Shown one piece after another: positions 1 to 8,176 of a DNA stretch of 64,000 bases. Position 1 is the first letter of the stretch. Each line of letters starts with the position of its first letter. The translations under genes and the position numbers were made by a program. Origin of the DNA: CAYUPI01 sp964446585 (lineage in GTDB: Bacteria > Verrucomicrobiota > Verrucomicrobiia > Limisphaerales > UBA8199); contig CAYUPI010000010.1 of the NCBI GenBank assembly GCA_964446585.1, positions 84,957 to 148,956 on the forward strand, written 5' to 3'. Below the pieces are notes generated by a model. The model saw nothing but the letters and a program-made list of their open reading frames with translations. It did not search any database and was not told where the DNA came from.

Positions 1-1
1 C

Positions 2-820
2 TTCTTTTTTCCTTGCTTGCCCGGCCTGCTGCTGGCGGCGCTTTCACTCACGATTGATGAACCTCGACGCGGGGCCGCCGACGTCGGGCCACGGGCAAGC
101 CGGCGACGAGAGGGCTCGCCCTATTGGCTGATTCTGACCATGCCAACGATGTTGTGGATCATCGTCTCCGGAGCTCTTCACAATTTTAATATGTACGCCT
201 CGGGTTCGTTTCTGACGGCTTTTTTGATTCGCTACCACGGGCTGAGCCTGAAAGAAGCCTCGTTCAGTTCCGCCGTAGTGTTGGGAGCTGTGGGGGTCAT
301 TGGGCTGTTAGGTGGGGGTTGGATAGCGGATCGCATCGGGAAATCGCGGCCGCACGGCCGGCTTTTGGTGGCGGCAGTTGCAATGCTGGCGGCAACCCCT
401 TGCATTTACCTGGCGCTACAGCAGCCCCCGGCGGCAGTCCAGCCTTTCATGCTGCTCATGGGCAGCGGGTCAGTACTGATGTTTGTCTATTACGCAGGCG
501 TTTATGCGGCCATTCAAGAGGTCATCGAGCCGGCCCTGCGAGGCACGGCAATGGCAATTTATTTTTGTGCTTTTTACATCTTTGGCGCGAGTTTCGGCCC
601 TCCGATAACAGGGATGCTTAGTGATCACCTGGCCCGCTCGGCGATGAAGGCAGCGAGTGCCTCTGCGATGAACGAGCACTTCAAAGCGGTCGGGCTCCAC
701 CACGCGATGTATTTGATTCCCCTGCTCTGCCTAGCGTTGGCCCTGGTGCTGTTTGCCGCCGCACATGCTATGCCACGCGACGTCGAACGGCTGCGGCGAT
801 GGATGAGTGAGGCAGTGTAA
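2..820 (+). CDS. MFS transporter, C-terminal half (cut by window start)
   Basis: The reading frame is open to the left edge, so only the last ~272 codons are present and the true start lies outside the window. What remains is a loop followed by about six hydrophobic helices. A G-G-G-W-I-A-D-R-I-G-K-S-R loop after the second visible helix fits the conserved cytoplasmic loop (motif A type) of the major facilitator superfamily. The stretch R-G-T-A-M-A-I-Y-F-C-A-F-Y-I-F-G is reminiscent of spinster-like MFS proteins. It would be an inner-membrane secondary transporter of unknown substrate. It converges on the PQQ-like gene at 973-2316, with a palindromic repeat element between them. Confidence 0.8.
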   Translation, partial: FFFPCLPGLLLAALSLTIDEPRRGAADVGPRASRRREGSPYWLILTMPTMLWIIVSGALHNFNMYASGSFLTAFLIRYHGLSLKEASFSSAVVLGAVGVIGLLGGGWIADRIGKSRPHGRLLVAAVAMLAATPCIYLALQQPPAAVQPFMLLMGSGSVLMFVYYAGVYAAIQEVIEPALRGTAMAIYFCAFYIFGASFGPPITGMLSDHLARSAMKAASASAMNEHFKAVGLHHAMYLIPLLCLALALVLFAAAHAMPRDVERLRRWMSEAV

Positions 821-840
821 CCTGCGTTGTTCCCGGCTTT

Positions 841-959
841 GTAGCCGCCAACGTCGGTCGGCGGATATTTTCGGCAGTCAGATTCGGGCCGACTGACGTT
901 GGCGCAAAACGCTAACCGACAAACAGAAAGAGAATCCGCCGACTTACGTCGGCGCCTAC
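841..959. repeat. REP-like palindromic element with inverted arms
   Basis: The arms at 841-866 and 934-959 are inverted copies, 22 of 26 positions identical by my count. Each is itself a hairpin of the form GCCGAC-loop-GTCGGC. A third, weaker copy lies near 889-905. The element fills the gap between two convergent genes, so it could also act as a bidirectional terminator. Two REP units in inverted orientation resemble a REPIN, but no RAYT transposase is visible in the window. Confidence 0.65.
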
Positions 960-972
960 GATTAGCTGGCAG

Positions 973-2316
973 TTACGGAGTCGCCAGGTCTACGCACACG
1001 ATTTCCTGATCGTTTCGTGCGTACATTCGCCGGTTGGCGAAGGCCGGGTGCGACCAAAGCACGTTCCGTCCTGCAGCAGTATTAGTCGGCTCCAGAACGT
1101 GGGCTCGGCTTACCTCCTGGTAACCCTTGGGACTGAACCGGGCAATGATCAAATCACCTTTCTCGTTGAACAGGAAGAAGCGGCCGCCATTTTTGACAAT
1201 GAAAGCGTTGGCCCAGCGGACCGGTTCGCCGGAAGTCGTGGCCTGAAAGGTTTCCCAGACCCGCTCGCCGGTGGCCGCTTTCAGGCAGCGCAACTGTCCA
1301 TAGCTGCACACGCCATATATGTATCCTTCCTCGAGAAAGGGCGTGCACATTACCGCGTTCAATTGGGTCGTGTCTTTCTCGCTCATTTTGGCTGTGCTCC
1401 AAATCGCTTTGGCCTGAGGCTTGCCGGCGTCGAGCTGCATCATCAAAGATCCGTTATAGAAACACGTGAAGAAGAGTTGGTCGTTGAGTTTTCGCGGCGT
1501 GGATATCGTCATCCCCGAGCGAGCTTTGAACGGTTCCGACCAATAAACCTTTCCCGTTTCCGGATCGAGCGAGTTCGCTGCTTCCGGGTGCCAGAGGATA
1601 AGCTGCCGCTTGCCGCCCGCCTCGTAAATCATCGGCGAGCTATACCCTGGCTCCTTGGCCGTCAGGGCTCGCCAAAGCTCTTTGCCCGTGTCCTTGTCGA
1701 AAGCCACGACGGTGCTGCCCTCGCCCGCGGCCAGGCAAATCAGCTTCTTCCCATCTATCAGCGGATGTCCGGAAAAACCCCAGAGGGGAGTTTGTGCCCC
1801 CAGTTCCTTTTTGAAATCGTGCGACCAGAGCGCCTGGCCGGTCTTTGCGTCCAAGCAACACAGGTTCCCCTCAGCGCCCAGCGAATAGACTTTGCCGTCA
1901 CTGACCTCCGGAGCGACTCGCGGCCCGGCTGGATAACTGATTGTGTAAGGGCAGTCGTATTCATATTTCCAGAGCACTTTGCCGTCGGATTCATTCAAAC
2001 AGAGCACCCGTTCGACGCCTTGAATTTTGCCGCGCTGGAACGGATCGGCCGGGTTGGTGACGCCGGGGGCAAGCTGTCGGTCTGCTAGATAAACGCGGCC
2101 CGCCGCGACGCTCGGTCCGGCATACCCGGCCCCAACTTTAGTTCGCCAGCGCACCGGCGGTCCACCCGCGGGAAACGTTTCAAGGATCCCGGTCTCGCGC
2201 CAAACCGCGTCCCGCTGCGGACCCAACCATTGCGGCCAGTCATTCGCCAGGACCGCGCCTGCGGTTGCAGTGAAACAGATTAGAATGCCGAGCTTCGATG
2301 TGCGCATTGGATACAT
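973..2316 (-). CDS. Secreted PQQ-like beta-propeller protein
   Basis: A signal peptide (about residues 1-24) is followed by D-W-P-Q-W-L-G-P, the usual N-terminal motif of secreted PQQ-like (PF13360) propellers of Planctomycetes and Verrucomicrobia. Repeated blades of the type 'D-x-x-T-G-K-x-L-W' recur along the 447 residues (for example A-K-T-G-Q-A-L-W and K-D-T-G-K-E-L-W). No quinoprotein dehydrogenase active site was recognised, so the family resemblance is structural (seven- or eight-bladed propeller) and the ligand or partner is unknown. It is likely periplasmic or extracellular. An alternative ATG lies three codons downstream at 2307. No strong Shine-Dalgarno sequence is visible for either start. 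Confidence 0.8.
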   Translation of the reverse strand: MYPMRTSKLGILICFTATAGAVLANDWPQWLGPQRDAVWRETGILETFPAGGPPVRWRTKVGAGYAGPSVAAGRVYLADRQLAPGVTNPADPFQRGKIQGVERVLCLNESDGKVLWKYEYDCPYTISYPAGPRVAPEVSDGKVYSLGAEGNLCCLDAKTGQALWSHDFKKELGAQTPLWGFSGHPLIDGKKLICLAAGEGSTVVAFDKDTGKELWRALTAKEPGYSSPMIYEAGGKRQLILWHPEAANSLDPETGKVYWSEPFKARSGMTISTPRKLNDQLFFTCFYNGSLMMQLDAGKPQAKAIWSTAKMSEKDTTQLNAVMCTPFLEEGYIYGVCSYGQLRCLKAATGERVWETFQATTSGEPVRWANAFIVKNGGRFFLFNEKGDLIIARFSPKGYQEVSRAHVLEPTNTAAGRNVLWSHPAFANRRMYARNDQEIVCVDLATP

Positions 2317-2431
2317 AGGTCGAGTCTAACCCCGAAGTCTCAAGGCCGCTACGAAATCCGATCCGTCCGCAAAGGGCCGGACGGTTGGGTGCCCCGCCGG
2401 AAGTGAATCATCCCGGCGGGGCGCGGCAATT

Positions 2432-2860
2432 TCAAGCCGGGACAGGCGCCGGCGCGCTCGCGGGCTTAAAAACTGCTCCGGCGATTGCTCCCGCCAGGGC
2501 CGCTTCGATTACTCCACCGATGGCCCAACACACGATGAGTTTGACCGGGAGCGGCTGCACTGCGTATGTGATCAGGTCCAAGCCGATCCGCAGGACACCG
2601 ACGATAATTCCCAGCCGAACCCCCGCAGCTACGCCCCCGGCCGCGAAGCCCTTGGCGAACAGAATCGCGAACATGAAGGCGATTACTGCCTGGCCAAGCA
2701 TGAGCCAATGGAACTGGCCCATCATTTCTTTCTCGGGCCGCCACAGTTGGGGCGTCTGCGCGTAAGTTTCTTTCAACAGCACACCATGAAAGATCCACTC
2801 GAAGACGAAGATGAATGCAAACAGAGCTACGACTGTCAGCAGCAGACGTTTAGTATTCAT
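2432..2860 (-). CDS. Small membrane protein, unknown function
   Basis: The 142-residue product has about four hydrophobic segments: residues 5-22 after M-N-T-K-R, about 50-70, 75-95 and 105-130. A short A-P-rich tail follows. The ATG at 2860 is preferred because the open frame further upstream reads as low-quality, non-hydrophobic sequence. No family was recognised. It is divergent from the gene at 3025-4446 with about 160 bp between them. The segment G-G-V-A-A-G-V-R-L-G-I-I-V-G-V is glycine-rich, as in small inner-membrane proteins. Confidence 0.6.
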   Translation of the reverse strand: MNTKRLLLTVVALFAFIFVFEWIFHGVLLKETYAQTPQLWRPEKEMMGQFHWLMLGQAVIAFMFAILFAKGFAAGGVAAGVRLGIIVGVLRIGLDLITYAVQPLPVKLIVCWAIGGVIEAALAGAIAGAVFKPASAPAPVPA

Positions 2861-3024
2861 AGTTGCAATGGGTTGATGGTTAACGTTGTGCTCAAAATGC
2901 CTAATTTGGCATTTGAGCTGATTTCGCAGCTCATGAAGTCCCCATTGCCACTCAAATGCAAGGCAATTTCTCAGCTCTTGGCGAGACAGCCTCCTACTTG
3001 CTACTCGCCTCACGCCGCCTTCAG

Positions 3025-4446
3025 GTGAATAATTCGGGCGTCACAACTGAATCGCTCAACACGGCCCAGAAAGCGCAACGCATCAACCAGGATGCGCGGC
3101 GGTACGGGACCTTTGCCGAGATTGGAGCGGGCCAGGAAGTGGCGCGGTGGTTCTTCCGGGCGGGCGGTGCTGCCGGAACAGTGGCCAAAACCATCTCCGC
3201 TTATGACATGGCGGTGAGTGATGCAATTTACGGTCCCACAGATCGATACGTAAGCCGCCAACGCCTCCGGGCGATGCTCGATTACGAGTACGACTTGCTC
3301 CTGCAACGGCTGGACAAGACGCACGGCGCCAAAGCGGCGTTCTTTGTTTTCGCAAATACCGTCGCCACCAAACGGGAGGAAGGCAACGGCTGGCTCGGCA
3401 TCCGTTTCCAGGCCGAACCCGGCGCCGAGCCGTCCGAGATCCTGATCCACGTTCGGATGTTCGACAAAGAAAACGTGCGGCAGCAGGAAGCGCTGGGGAT
3501 CATCGGCGTGAACTTGCTGAATGGCGCGTTTTATTTTTACCGGGAGCCGGGGACGCTCATCCGTTCACTGCTGGACCACTTGACCTGGGAGCGGGTCGAA
3601 GTGGACATGATCCATTTTGCCGGAGGGGCGTTCGCAGGAGTGGACAATCGGCTGATGGCGCTGGAATTAGTGCAGCACGGCTTGACCGAAGCGGCAATGT
3701 TTACTGCCAGGGGCGAAGCCGTTCAGTGGGCGGAGGTGCTCTACAAGAAACCCGTCCTGGTCCAGCGCGGCAGTTTCCGGCCGGTGACCAAGGCGACCCT
3801 CGACGTGCTGGAACGAGGTTTGGAGCAGTTTCTCCGCGAGCCGGAACTGAAGGACGAGACGCCCGTCGTGCTGATGGAAATGACCTTGCGCCATCTGACG
3901 ACCGGCGACGTCATAGAGGAACAGGATTTTCTGCACCGGGCCGATACGCTGAGCGCACTGGGCCGAACAGTGCTGATCTCGAACTTCCGCCGCTTCCACC
4001 GCTTGGCCTCGTATCTGTCGCGCTACACCGACCTTCCGCTTGGTCTGGCCCTGGGTGCCTCCTACTTGCAGACGATTTTTGATGAAAGTTTTTACAATGA
4101 AAGAGAGGGTGGGTTGCTCGGCGGCCTGGGCCAGCTTTTCAAGAACCCGGCCCGGCTCTATGTCTATCCGCACCTGGATTTGCCCACTGGTCAGGTGCTG
4201 ACCGCAGCAAATTTCTCCGTGGCGCCGCGGCTCAAACATCTTTATCAGCATTTGCTGGAGAACGGGTATCTCCGGGACATCTGCAATTATGATCCTGAGC
4301 TGCTTCCGATCCGCCGCCGCGACGTGCTGGCAAAAATCCAATCCGGTGACCGCTCCTGGGAGGAACAGGTGCCACCGCAGATTGTCGAGGTCATCAAGCG
4401 CGGCGGATTGTTTGGCTACCGCGAGGCTATCCGGGTCACTCGGTAA
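3025..4446 (+). CDS. Conserved hypothetical protein, ~473 aa
   Basis: This is a soluble protein with no signal peptide or membrane segment. The N-terminal block Y-G-T-F-A-E-I-G-A-G-Q-E-V-A followed by A-K-T-I-S-A-Y-D-M matches a widespread uncharacterised family that I remember only under doubtful labels (TonB-related, or nicotinate-nucleotide adenylyltransferase). I see no transmembrane barrel, TonB box or HxGH nucleotidyltransferase motif that would support either name. A GTG at 3025 is chosen because the conserved part starts about 12 codons later. An upstream ATG at 2956 would add 23 residues of atypical sequence overlapping the divergent intergenic region. It converges on the bactofilin pair, with 18 bp between stop codons. 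Confidence 0.7.
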   Translation: MNNSGVTTESLNTAQKAQRINQDARRYGTFAEIGAGQEVARWFFRAGGAAGTVAKTISAYDMAVSDAIYGPTDRYVSRQRLRAMLDYEYDLLLQRLDKTHGAKAAFFVFANTVATKREEGNGWLGIRFQAEPGAEPSEILIHVRMFDKENVRQQEALGIIGVNLLNGAFYFYREPGTLIRSLLDHLTWERVEVDMIHFAGGAFAGVDNRLMALELVQHGLTEAAMFTARGEAVQWAEVLYKKPVLVQRGSFRPVTKATLDVLERGLEQFLREPELKDETPVVLMEMTLRHLTTGDVIEEQDFLHRADTLSALGRTVLISNFRRFHRLASYLSRYTDLPLGLALGASYLQTIFDESFYNEREGGLLGGLGQLFKNPARLYVYPHLDLPTGQVLTAANFSVAPRLKHLYQHLLENGYLRDICNYDPELLPIRRRDVLAKIQSGDRSWEEQVPPQIVEVIKRGGLFGYREAIRVTR

Positions 4447-4464
4447 CCGGGGCTGAGCAGGAGG

Positions 4465-5169
4465 CTACCACCGGCGGACCATCGCCTGGCCAATCTTCGC
4501 TGCGCCGACAAACACCGCGCCAGATTCCACGACCAGGCCGCCCGCCTCGACCTCGCCAAAGAATCGCGCAGTCGATCTCAACAGCACCGTCCCGGCGCTC
4601 TTGAGATTAGCCGCCAACTCACCGCCGATCTCCGCTGCGCCGACTCGGAGCGCCTCCGCCCAGCGAAAGTGGTTCCCAACGGGAACGATGAGTCTTCCCG
4701 TCGAAAAGCTTCCGCGAATCACCGCCGTGGAATGGATCTCCAGGCTGCGCTCGGCCACCAGCTTGCCGATCAAGCGGCCTTTGAGAACCGCTTCGCCAAC
4801 GTGTGAATCAGTATTGAGCACATAACCTTTGGCTTCGATGACCAGCCGCCCATGGGTCCTGAAATTTTTCGAGACAGTTTGGTTGACTTGATAATCTCGC
4901 AAGTCCACGTGGCTGCTGCACTTCCGGCACATGGTGGATTCGGCCGCGGCAGCCACCTGCAGATCAGAGCCGCATTGGAAACACCGGACCAGCTTCTGCT
5001 CAATGGCCCGTGGTTGCGATTTGGCCGCCGGATGCAGGGCCTCCTGGATGCGAAAATGCTGCTGACATTGCTTACAGAGCGTGGAGTACGCGCTGCGCGG
5101 CTCCCGCTGCACGTGACCGCACCTAGGGCACGTTACCGAGAGCGTGTCCTTTGTTGGCGCTGCAGCCAA
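4465..5169 (-). CDS. Bactofilin with N-terminal zinc ribbons
   Basis: The 234-residue product starts with two CxxC zinc-ribbon units, C-P-R-C-G-H...C-K-Q-C (residues ~14-35) and C-F-Q-C-G-S...C-R-K-C (~63-85). A beta-helical bactofilin-type domain (PF04519) follows, with alternating G-x-L-x-V-E-A and G-x-x-x-G patterns to the C-terminus. Bactofilins polymerise into membrane-associated filaments; the zinc ribbons suggest a regulated or nucleic-acid/protein-binding variant. No ATG occurs before the second zinc ribbon, so translation must begin at the TTG at 5169 or come from read-through. That TTG directly follows, in the same frame, the TAG of the upstream bactofilin. Confidence 0.75.
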   Translation of the reverse strand: MAAAPTKDTLSVTCPRCGHVQREPRSAYSTLCKQCQQHFRIQEALHPAAKSQPRAIEQKLVRCFQCGSDLQVAAAAESTMCRKCSSHVDLRDYQVNQTVSKNFRTHGRLVIEAKGYVLNTDSHVGEAVLKGRLIGKLVAERSLEIHSTAVIRGSFSTGRLIVPVGNHFRWAEALRVGAAEIGGELAANLKSAGTVLLRSTARFFGEVEAGGLVVESGAVFVGAAKIGQAMVRRW

Positions 5170-5583
5170 CTAGAACCGGCCTGCTTTCACCGGCTCGCTG
5201 GGTCGGGCGGCTTCGGTGGCGGCCGGCGGCGGCGCGGCGGGCGACACTTTGTTGGGGTTGACCTCACTCTTGCCCACGAAAGTTACGCCTTCCTCGATCA
5301 TTAATCTGGGAGCGCGGATATCTCCGAACAACTCGGTCTTGGTCTTAATATCGATCTTCTCCCGGGCGATCACATTGCCGTTGATCTTGCCGCGCAGCAC
5401 GACGTTATTCACATTGATGTTCCCTTTGACCATGGCGTTATCGCCCAAGCTCAGGCTGCCTTCGGAATTGATATCGCCATCGATTTTTCCATCGAAAGTC
5501 AATTCGCCGGTAAACTTGAGCGTGCCTTTGAGTTCGACATCGGAGTTGAGGACGTTTTTCGAGTTGGTGGTGGGTGTGTTCAT
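5170..5583 (-). CDS. Bactofilin (polymer-forming cytoskeletal protein)
   Basis: The 137-residue protein has the bactofilin core at about residues 15-110. Short right-handed beta-helix repeats are visible, such as G-T-L-K-F-T-G-E-L-T-F-D-G-K-I-D-G-D-I and G-N-I-N-V-N-N-V-V-L-R-G-K-I-N-G-N-V. The flanking termini are Pro/Ala/Ser-rich and flexible, as usual for the family. Such proteins form cytoplasmic filaments that scaffold cell-shape or polar machines. The ATG at 5583 is preferred over a TTG two codons upstream. Its amber stop is followed immediately, in frame, by the zinc-ribbon bactofilin, so the two are cotranscribed and possibly joined by read-through. Confidence 0.9.
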   Translation of the reverse strand: MNTPTTNSKNVLNSDVELKGTLKFTGELTFDGKIDGDINSEGSLSLGDNAMVKGNINVNNVVLRGKINGNVIAREKIDIKTKTELFGDIRAPRLMIEEGVTFVGKSEVNPNKVSPAAPPPAATEAARPSEPVKAGRF

Positions 5584-5737
5584 AAACAAGTCAGTACATA
5601 ATTAACAGCAGTCGCCTACTTGTTACTCCTCCAGGCACACCCCTGTCAACGGTTGGTTGTGGAAACTTCGTCGATGAGGTACGGCGCCAGCCCTTTTCTG
5701 TTGCGGAATCACTCAAGGCTGGTATCCAGTGAGCCTT

Positions 5738-6469
5738 ATGAGAATTGCTATTTTCCGCTTCTTGGTCGGTCTTGGCGCGTTGACATGGGTTGCTTGCAGC
5801 GGCTTCGCATCCGAGCCGGGCGAAATCCCGCCGCCCAAGGAAGAGCCGCGCGTCATTGACGCCGGGCCGCCGCCCTCGGACGCAATCGTTTTGTTCGATG
5901 GGAAAGATTTGTCGCAGTGGCAAAGCCAGAAAGACGGCGGTCAGGCCAGGTGGGAAGTCAACGACGGCGCTGCCACGGTCAACGGCTCTGGTGGCATTGC
6001 GACGCGGCAAAGTTTTGGCGATTGCCAGTTGCACTTGGAATGGGCGTCCCCCGCCTTGGTCAAGGGCAGCGGTCAGGGCCGCGGCAACAGCGGTGTTTAC
6101 CTGTCAGGCAGATACGAGGTCCAGGTGCTGGATTCCTACGAGAACAAGACTTATTTCCACGGACAGGCTGGGGCCATCTACAAGCAATTTGCGCCTTTGG
6201 TCAATGTTTGCCGCAAACCGGGCGAGTGGCAGTCCTATGATATTATTTACCATGTGCCCCGCTTTGAGTCAGACGGCAAGCTATTGAAACCAGGCACGGT
6301 CACAGTTTTGCAGAACGGGGTATTGATCCAGGACAACGTGGAGATTAAGGGCTCGACCGGACCTGCCGGCGCCCCGAAATACCGCGCACATCCTCTCAAA
6401 CAACCGATTGCCCTCCAGGACCACGGCAACCCGGTGCGCTACCGTAATATTTGGATCAGGGAGTTGTAG
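5738..6469 (+). CDS. Secreted DUF1080 (3-keto-disaccharide hydrolase family) protein
   Basis: A signal peptide with a short hydrophobic core (residues ~5-22) precedes the DUF1080/PF06439 concanavalin-like fold. Typical motifs are I-V-L-F-D-G-K-D-L-S-Q-W near residue 50, N-S-G-V-Y-L near 115 and the closing Y-R-N-I-W-I-R-E-L. Characterised members act on 3-keto-glycosides or bind sugars; here the substrate is inferred only from the family. The length of 243 residues is normal for a single-domain member. The ATG at 5738 gives a proper signal peptide; a GTG three codons upstream is possible. It is divergent from the bactofilins and convergent with the nucleosidase gene. Confidence 0.85.
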   Translation: MRIAIFRFLVGLGALTWVACSGFASEPGEIPPPKEEPRVIDAGPPPSDAIVLFDGKDLSQWQSQKDGGQARWEVNDGAATVNGSGGIATRQSFGDCQLHLEWASPALVKGSGQGRGNSGVYLSGRYEVQVLDSYENKTYFHGQAGAIYKQFAPLVNVCRKPGEWQSYDIIYHVPRFESDGKLLKPGTVTVLQNGVLIQDNVEIKGSTGPAGAPKYRAHPLKQPIALQDHGNPVRYRNIWIREL

Positions 6470-6480
6470 CCGGCGGCCCA

Positions 6481-6510
6481 GAAATCCGAAGCCCGAATTC
6501 CGAAACCCGA
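6481..6510. repeat. Short CCGAA-type degenerate tandem repeat
   Basis: Three to four units of the form (A)TCCGAA/CCCGAA lie just past the stop of the DUF1080 gene, in the convergent gap before the nucleosidase. Related runs occur at 42487-42652, 43342-43370, 47161-47190, 54066-54087 and 58803-58832. Confidence 0.6.
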
Positions 6511-6562
6511 CCCGCTGTGATGGCGCGCCAGCGCGGCGAGAACAAGCCCGATTTCCCAAATT

Positions 6563-7234
6563 TCAGCCTGCACGACTCAGCTTGCTCTCGAACGGTCTGC
6601 CTCTGAGCAACACTTGGCTCAAGACACCGGCGAGCTTTTCGGCAGATGCAGCGCTTCGCTTTCGAAGCTCCAAGAGAGCGCGCAGTTTGCAGGGCGACTT
6701 TATTAATAGAAGAGCGAGCTTCGCGTAATTGATTTCATCCTCCGCGTTCATGACGTGATTGAAATCGAGCGGCAGATCCTCATCCGCGGCGTCAAGGATC
6801 ACACGCACGACTGCGCACGGAACATTTCGCTCCATGCAGACCGCGCAGATTATTTGTGATTCCATTTCGACAGCGTCCGCTCGAGCCGATTCCAAGAGAG
6901 TTCGTTTCTCGGTCGTTGTGGCCGCCACTCGGGCGGCGCAGTGGAAGCGGCCCGGGCGTGCGCCGGCGGCGCTCAGCGCGGCCAGCAACTCCGGCTGGCC
7001 GTCTGCTGCGAAGAGGACCGTGCCGGTCGTCAGTTCGGGTCGCAGCCCGCCGGCAAACCCGCTGCTGACGATCAGCTCCGGCTGTTCATTTGCAAGCAAA
7101 TGCCGCAGGGCCTTTTCGGCCCGGCGTGCGCCCATGCCGGTAAGGAGCACGCGCACGTCGGGGCGTCCGGCCGCAAGTTTTCGGAACGGCCGTGCTTCTT
7201 CCTTCACAGCGAAGCACACGATGGTCCGCGCCAT
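6563..7234 (-). CDS. Nucleoside phosphorylase / MTA-SAH nucleosidase-like protein
   Basis: The 223-residue protein belongs to the PNP/UDP phosphorylase superfamily (PF01048). It begins I-V-C-F-A-V-K-E-E-A, where the early E-E corresponds to the conserved acidic pair of MTA/SAH nucleosidases. It carries S-S-G-F-A-G-G-L near residue 58 and V-E-M-E-S near residue 120, the usual nucleoside-binding Met-Glu. A hopanoid-associated phosphorylase (HpnG type) or a methylthioadenosine/S-adenosylhomocysteine nucleosidase are the two best options. No hopanoid gene is next to it, so the substrate is left open. It is followed 34 bp downstream of its start by the exonuclease stop, in the same orientation. 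Confidence 0.75.
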   Translation of the reverse strand: MARTIVCFAVKEEARPFRKLAAGRPDVRVLLTGMGARRAEKALRHLLANEQPELIVSSGFAGGLRPELTTGTVLFAADGQPELLAALSAAGARPGRFHCAARVAATTTEKRTLLESARADAVEMESQIICAVCMERNVPCAVVRVILDAADEDLPLDFNHVMNAEDEINYAKLALLLIKSPCKLRALLELRKRSAASAEKLAGVLSQVLLRGRPFESKLSRAG

Positions 7235-7268
7235 AATCAGTTGTAGCGTTGCCTGCTTGCTAGGTGAA

Positions 7269-7988
7269 TCACTTAATCCCCGCCAGCCGCTCCTTCCACA
7301 TTTGGTAAAGCTGCAGGGTCGCTTTCACGTCGCGCAGGCAATATTCGGCAATGTCACGATTCCGTCCTTGCGCCAAGAGCGAATTCATGTCGCGGCCAGT
7401 CACGCCATGGCTCTTGGGGGAGTCAATTCCGAAGGCCTTGCAGTAGAAATCAAGGTTGAACCGGCGCGCCGCCCCGTCGCGCCCGCTGACGCCGTAGAAT
7501 GTCAACTGCTCGGCCAGATCGCAGTGTGGCTCGGTTTGGAATCGATAACCCAACCAGTCCTTGCGGCTGATGGACACGTTGAGCAAAGCTGAGCGCAAAT
7601 AGAGAAACGGCACGTCGAACCCTCGGCCATTGAACGTGACGATGGTGTCATAGCGTTTGGCCACGTCCCAGAATGCCGCCAGCAGTTCAGCCTCATCCAC
7701 GCATGTTACAAATTCGACCGACCCACCCTCGCCTGCTGATTCTTCGTGCTCGTCGGCAGTATAGAGCACCTGCCCGCGGGCACTCTCGGCGTTGAGCATC
7801 GCAATGCAAATGACCTGCCCTGTCAACGGCCACAGACTGCGTTGCTGGTCGATCTCCGTGCGGCGGGCGGCGCGCGCCGGCTCATCGCTGATTTTTGCGC
7901 TCTCGCGGAACAAGTATTCCTGCTGCGCTTCATCGAGACTGTCCAGCGGCAGCGCCGAGCTTTCTATATCGAAGACGAGTTTGGCCAT
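7269..7988 (-). CDS. PolB-like 3'-5' exonuclease (RNase H fold)
   Basis: DEDD-type exonuclease motifs are visible in order: exo I L-V-F-D-I-E-S at residues 4-10, exo II T-F-N-G-R-G-F-D-V-P-F-L near 115, and exo III Y-C-L-R-D-V-K-A-T near 218. This matches the predicted PolB-like 3'-5' exonuclease family (PF10108), with no polymerase domain attached (239 residues). It likely trims single-stranded nucleic acid ends with two metal ions. The ATG at 7988 is chosen because the frame upstream runs into the palindromic repeat at 8065-8175 and encodes nothing conserved. Confidence 0.8.
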   Translation of the reverse strand: MAKLVFDIESSALPLDSLDEAQQEYLFRESAKISDEPARAARRTEIDQQRSLWPLTGQVICIAMLNAESARGQVLYTADEHEESAGEGGSVEFVTCVDEAELLAAFWDVAKRYDTIVTFNGRGFDVPFLYLRSALLNVSISRKDWLGYRFQTEPHCDLAEQLTFYGVSGRDGAARRFNLDFYCKAFGIDSPKSHGVTGRDMNSLLAQGRNRDIAEYCLRDVKATLQLYQMWKERLAGIK

Positions 7989-8064
7989 GCAGAGGAGCTG
8001 CTGTCCCTCCACTGTTAATCGCCCGAGGCACAAACTGCCAGCCCTTTTGCAGCGATCCCTGTTT

Positions 8065-8175
8065 CGGAGTGCGCCCGTCATCGGGCGCAGCAATGTGGAT
8101 CAGGGCGAGTCGCTCGAAACTGACCTCGGGCTGAGCTTATCGCCTGTTGCTGTGCCCGAGGACGGGCACACTCCG
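8065..8175. repeat. REP-like inverted pair, CGGAGTG...GCAGCAA family
   Basis: Two 29-bp units in inverted orientation (8065-8093 and 8147-8175) differ at only three positions. Two of these changes, stem positions 8 and 23, preserve base pairing (C-G in one copy, T-A in the other). Each unit folds as an 8-bp stem with a TCNN loop and fixed CGGAG/GCAA ends. A third copy lies at 31096-31124. Confidence 0.75.
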
Positions 8176-8176
8176 T

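Noticed and set aside
1048..2088. 346-codon plus-strand open frame
   Set aside because: It lies fully antisense to the PQQ-like gene, has an Arg/Leu-rich composition with no domain, and is explained by the codon bias of the minus-strand gene.
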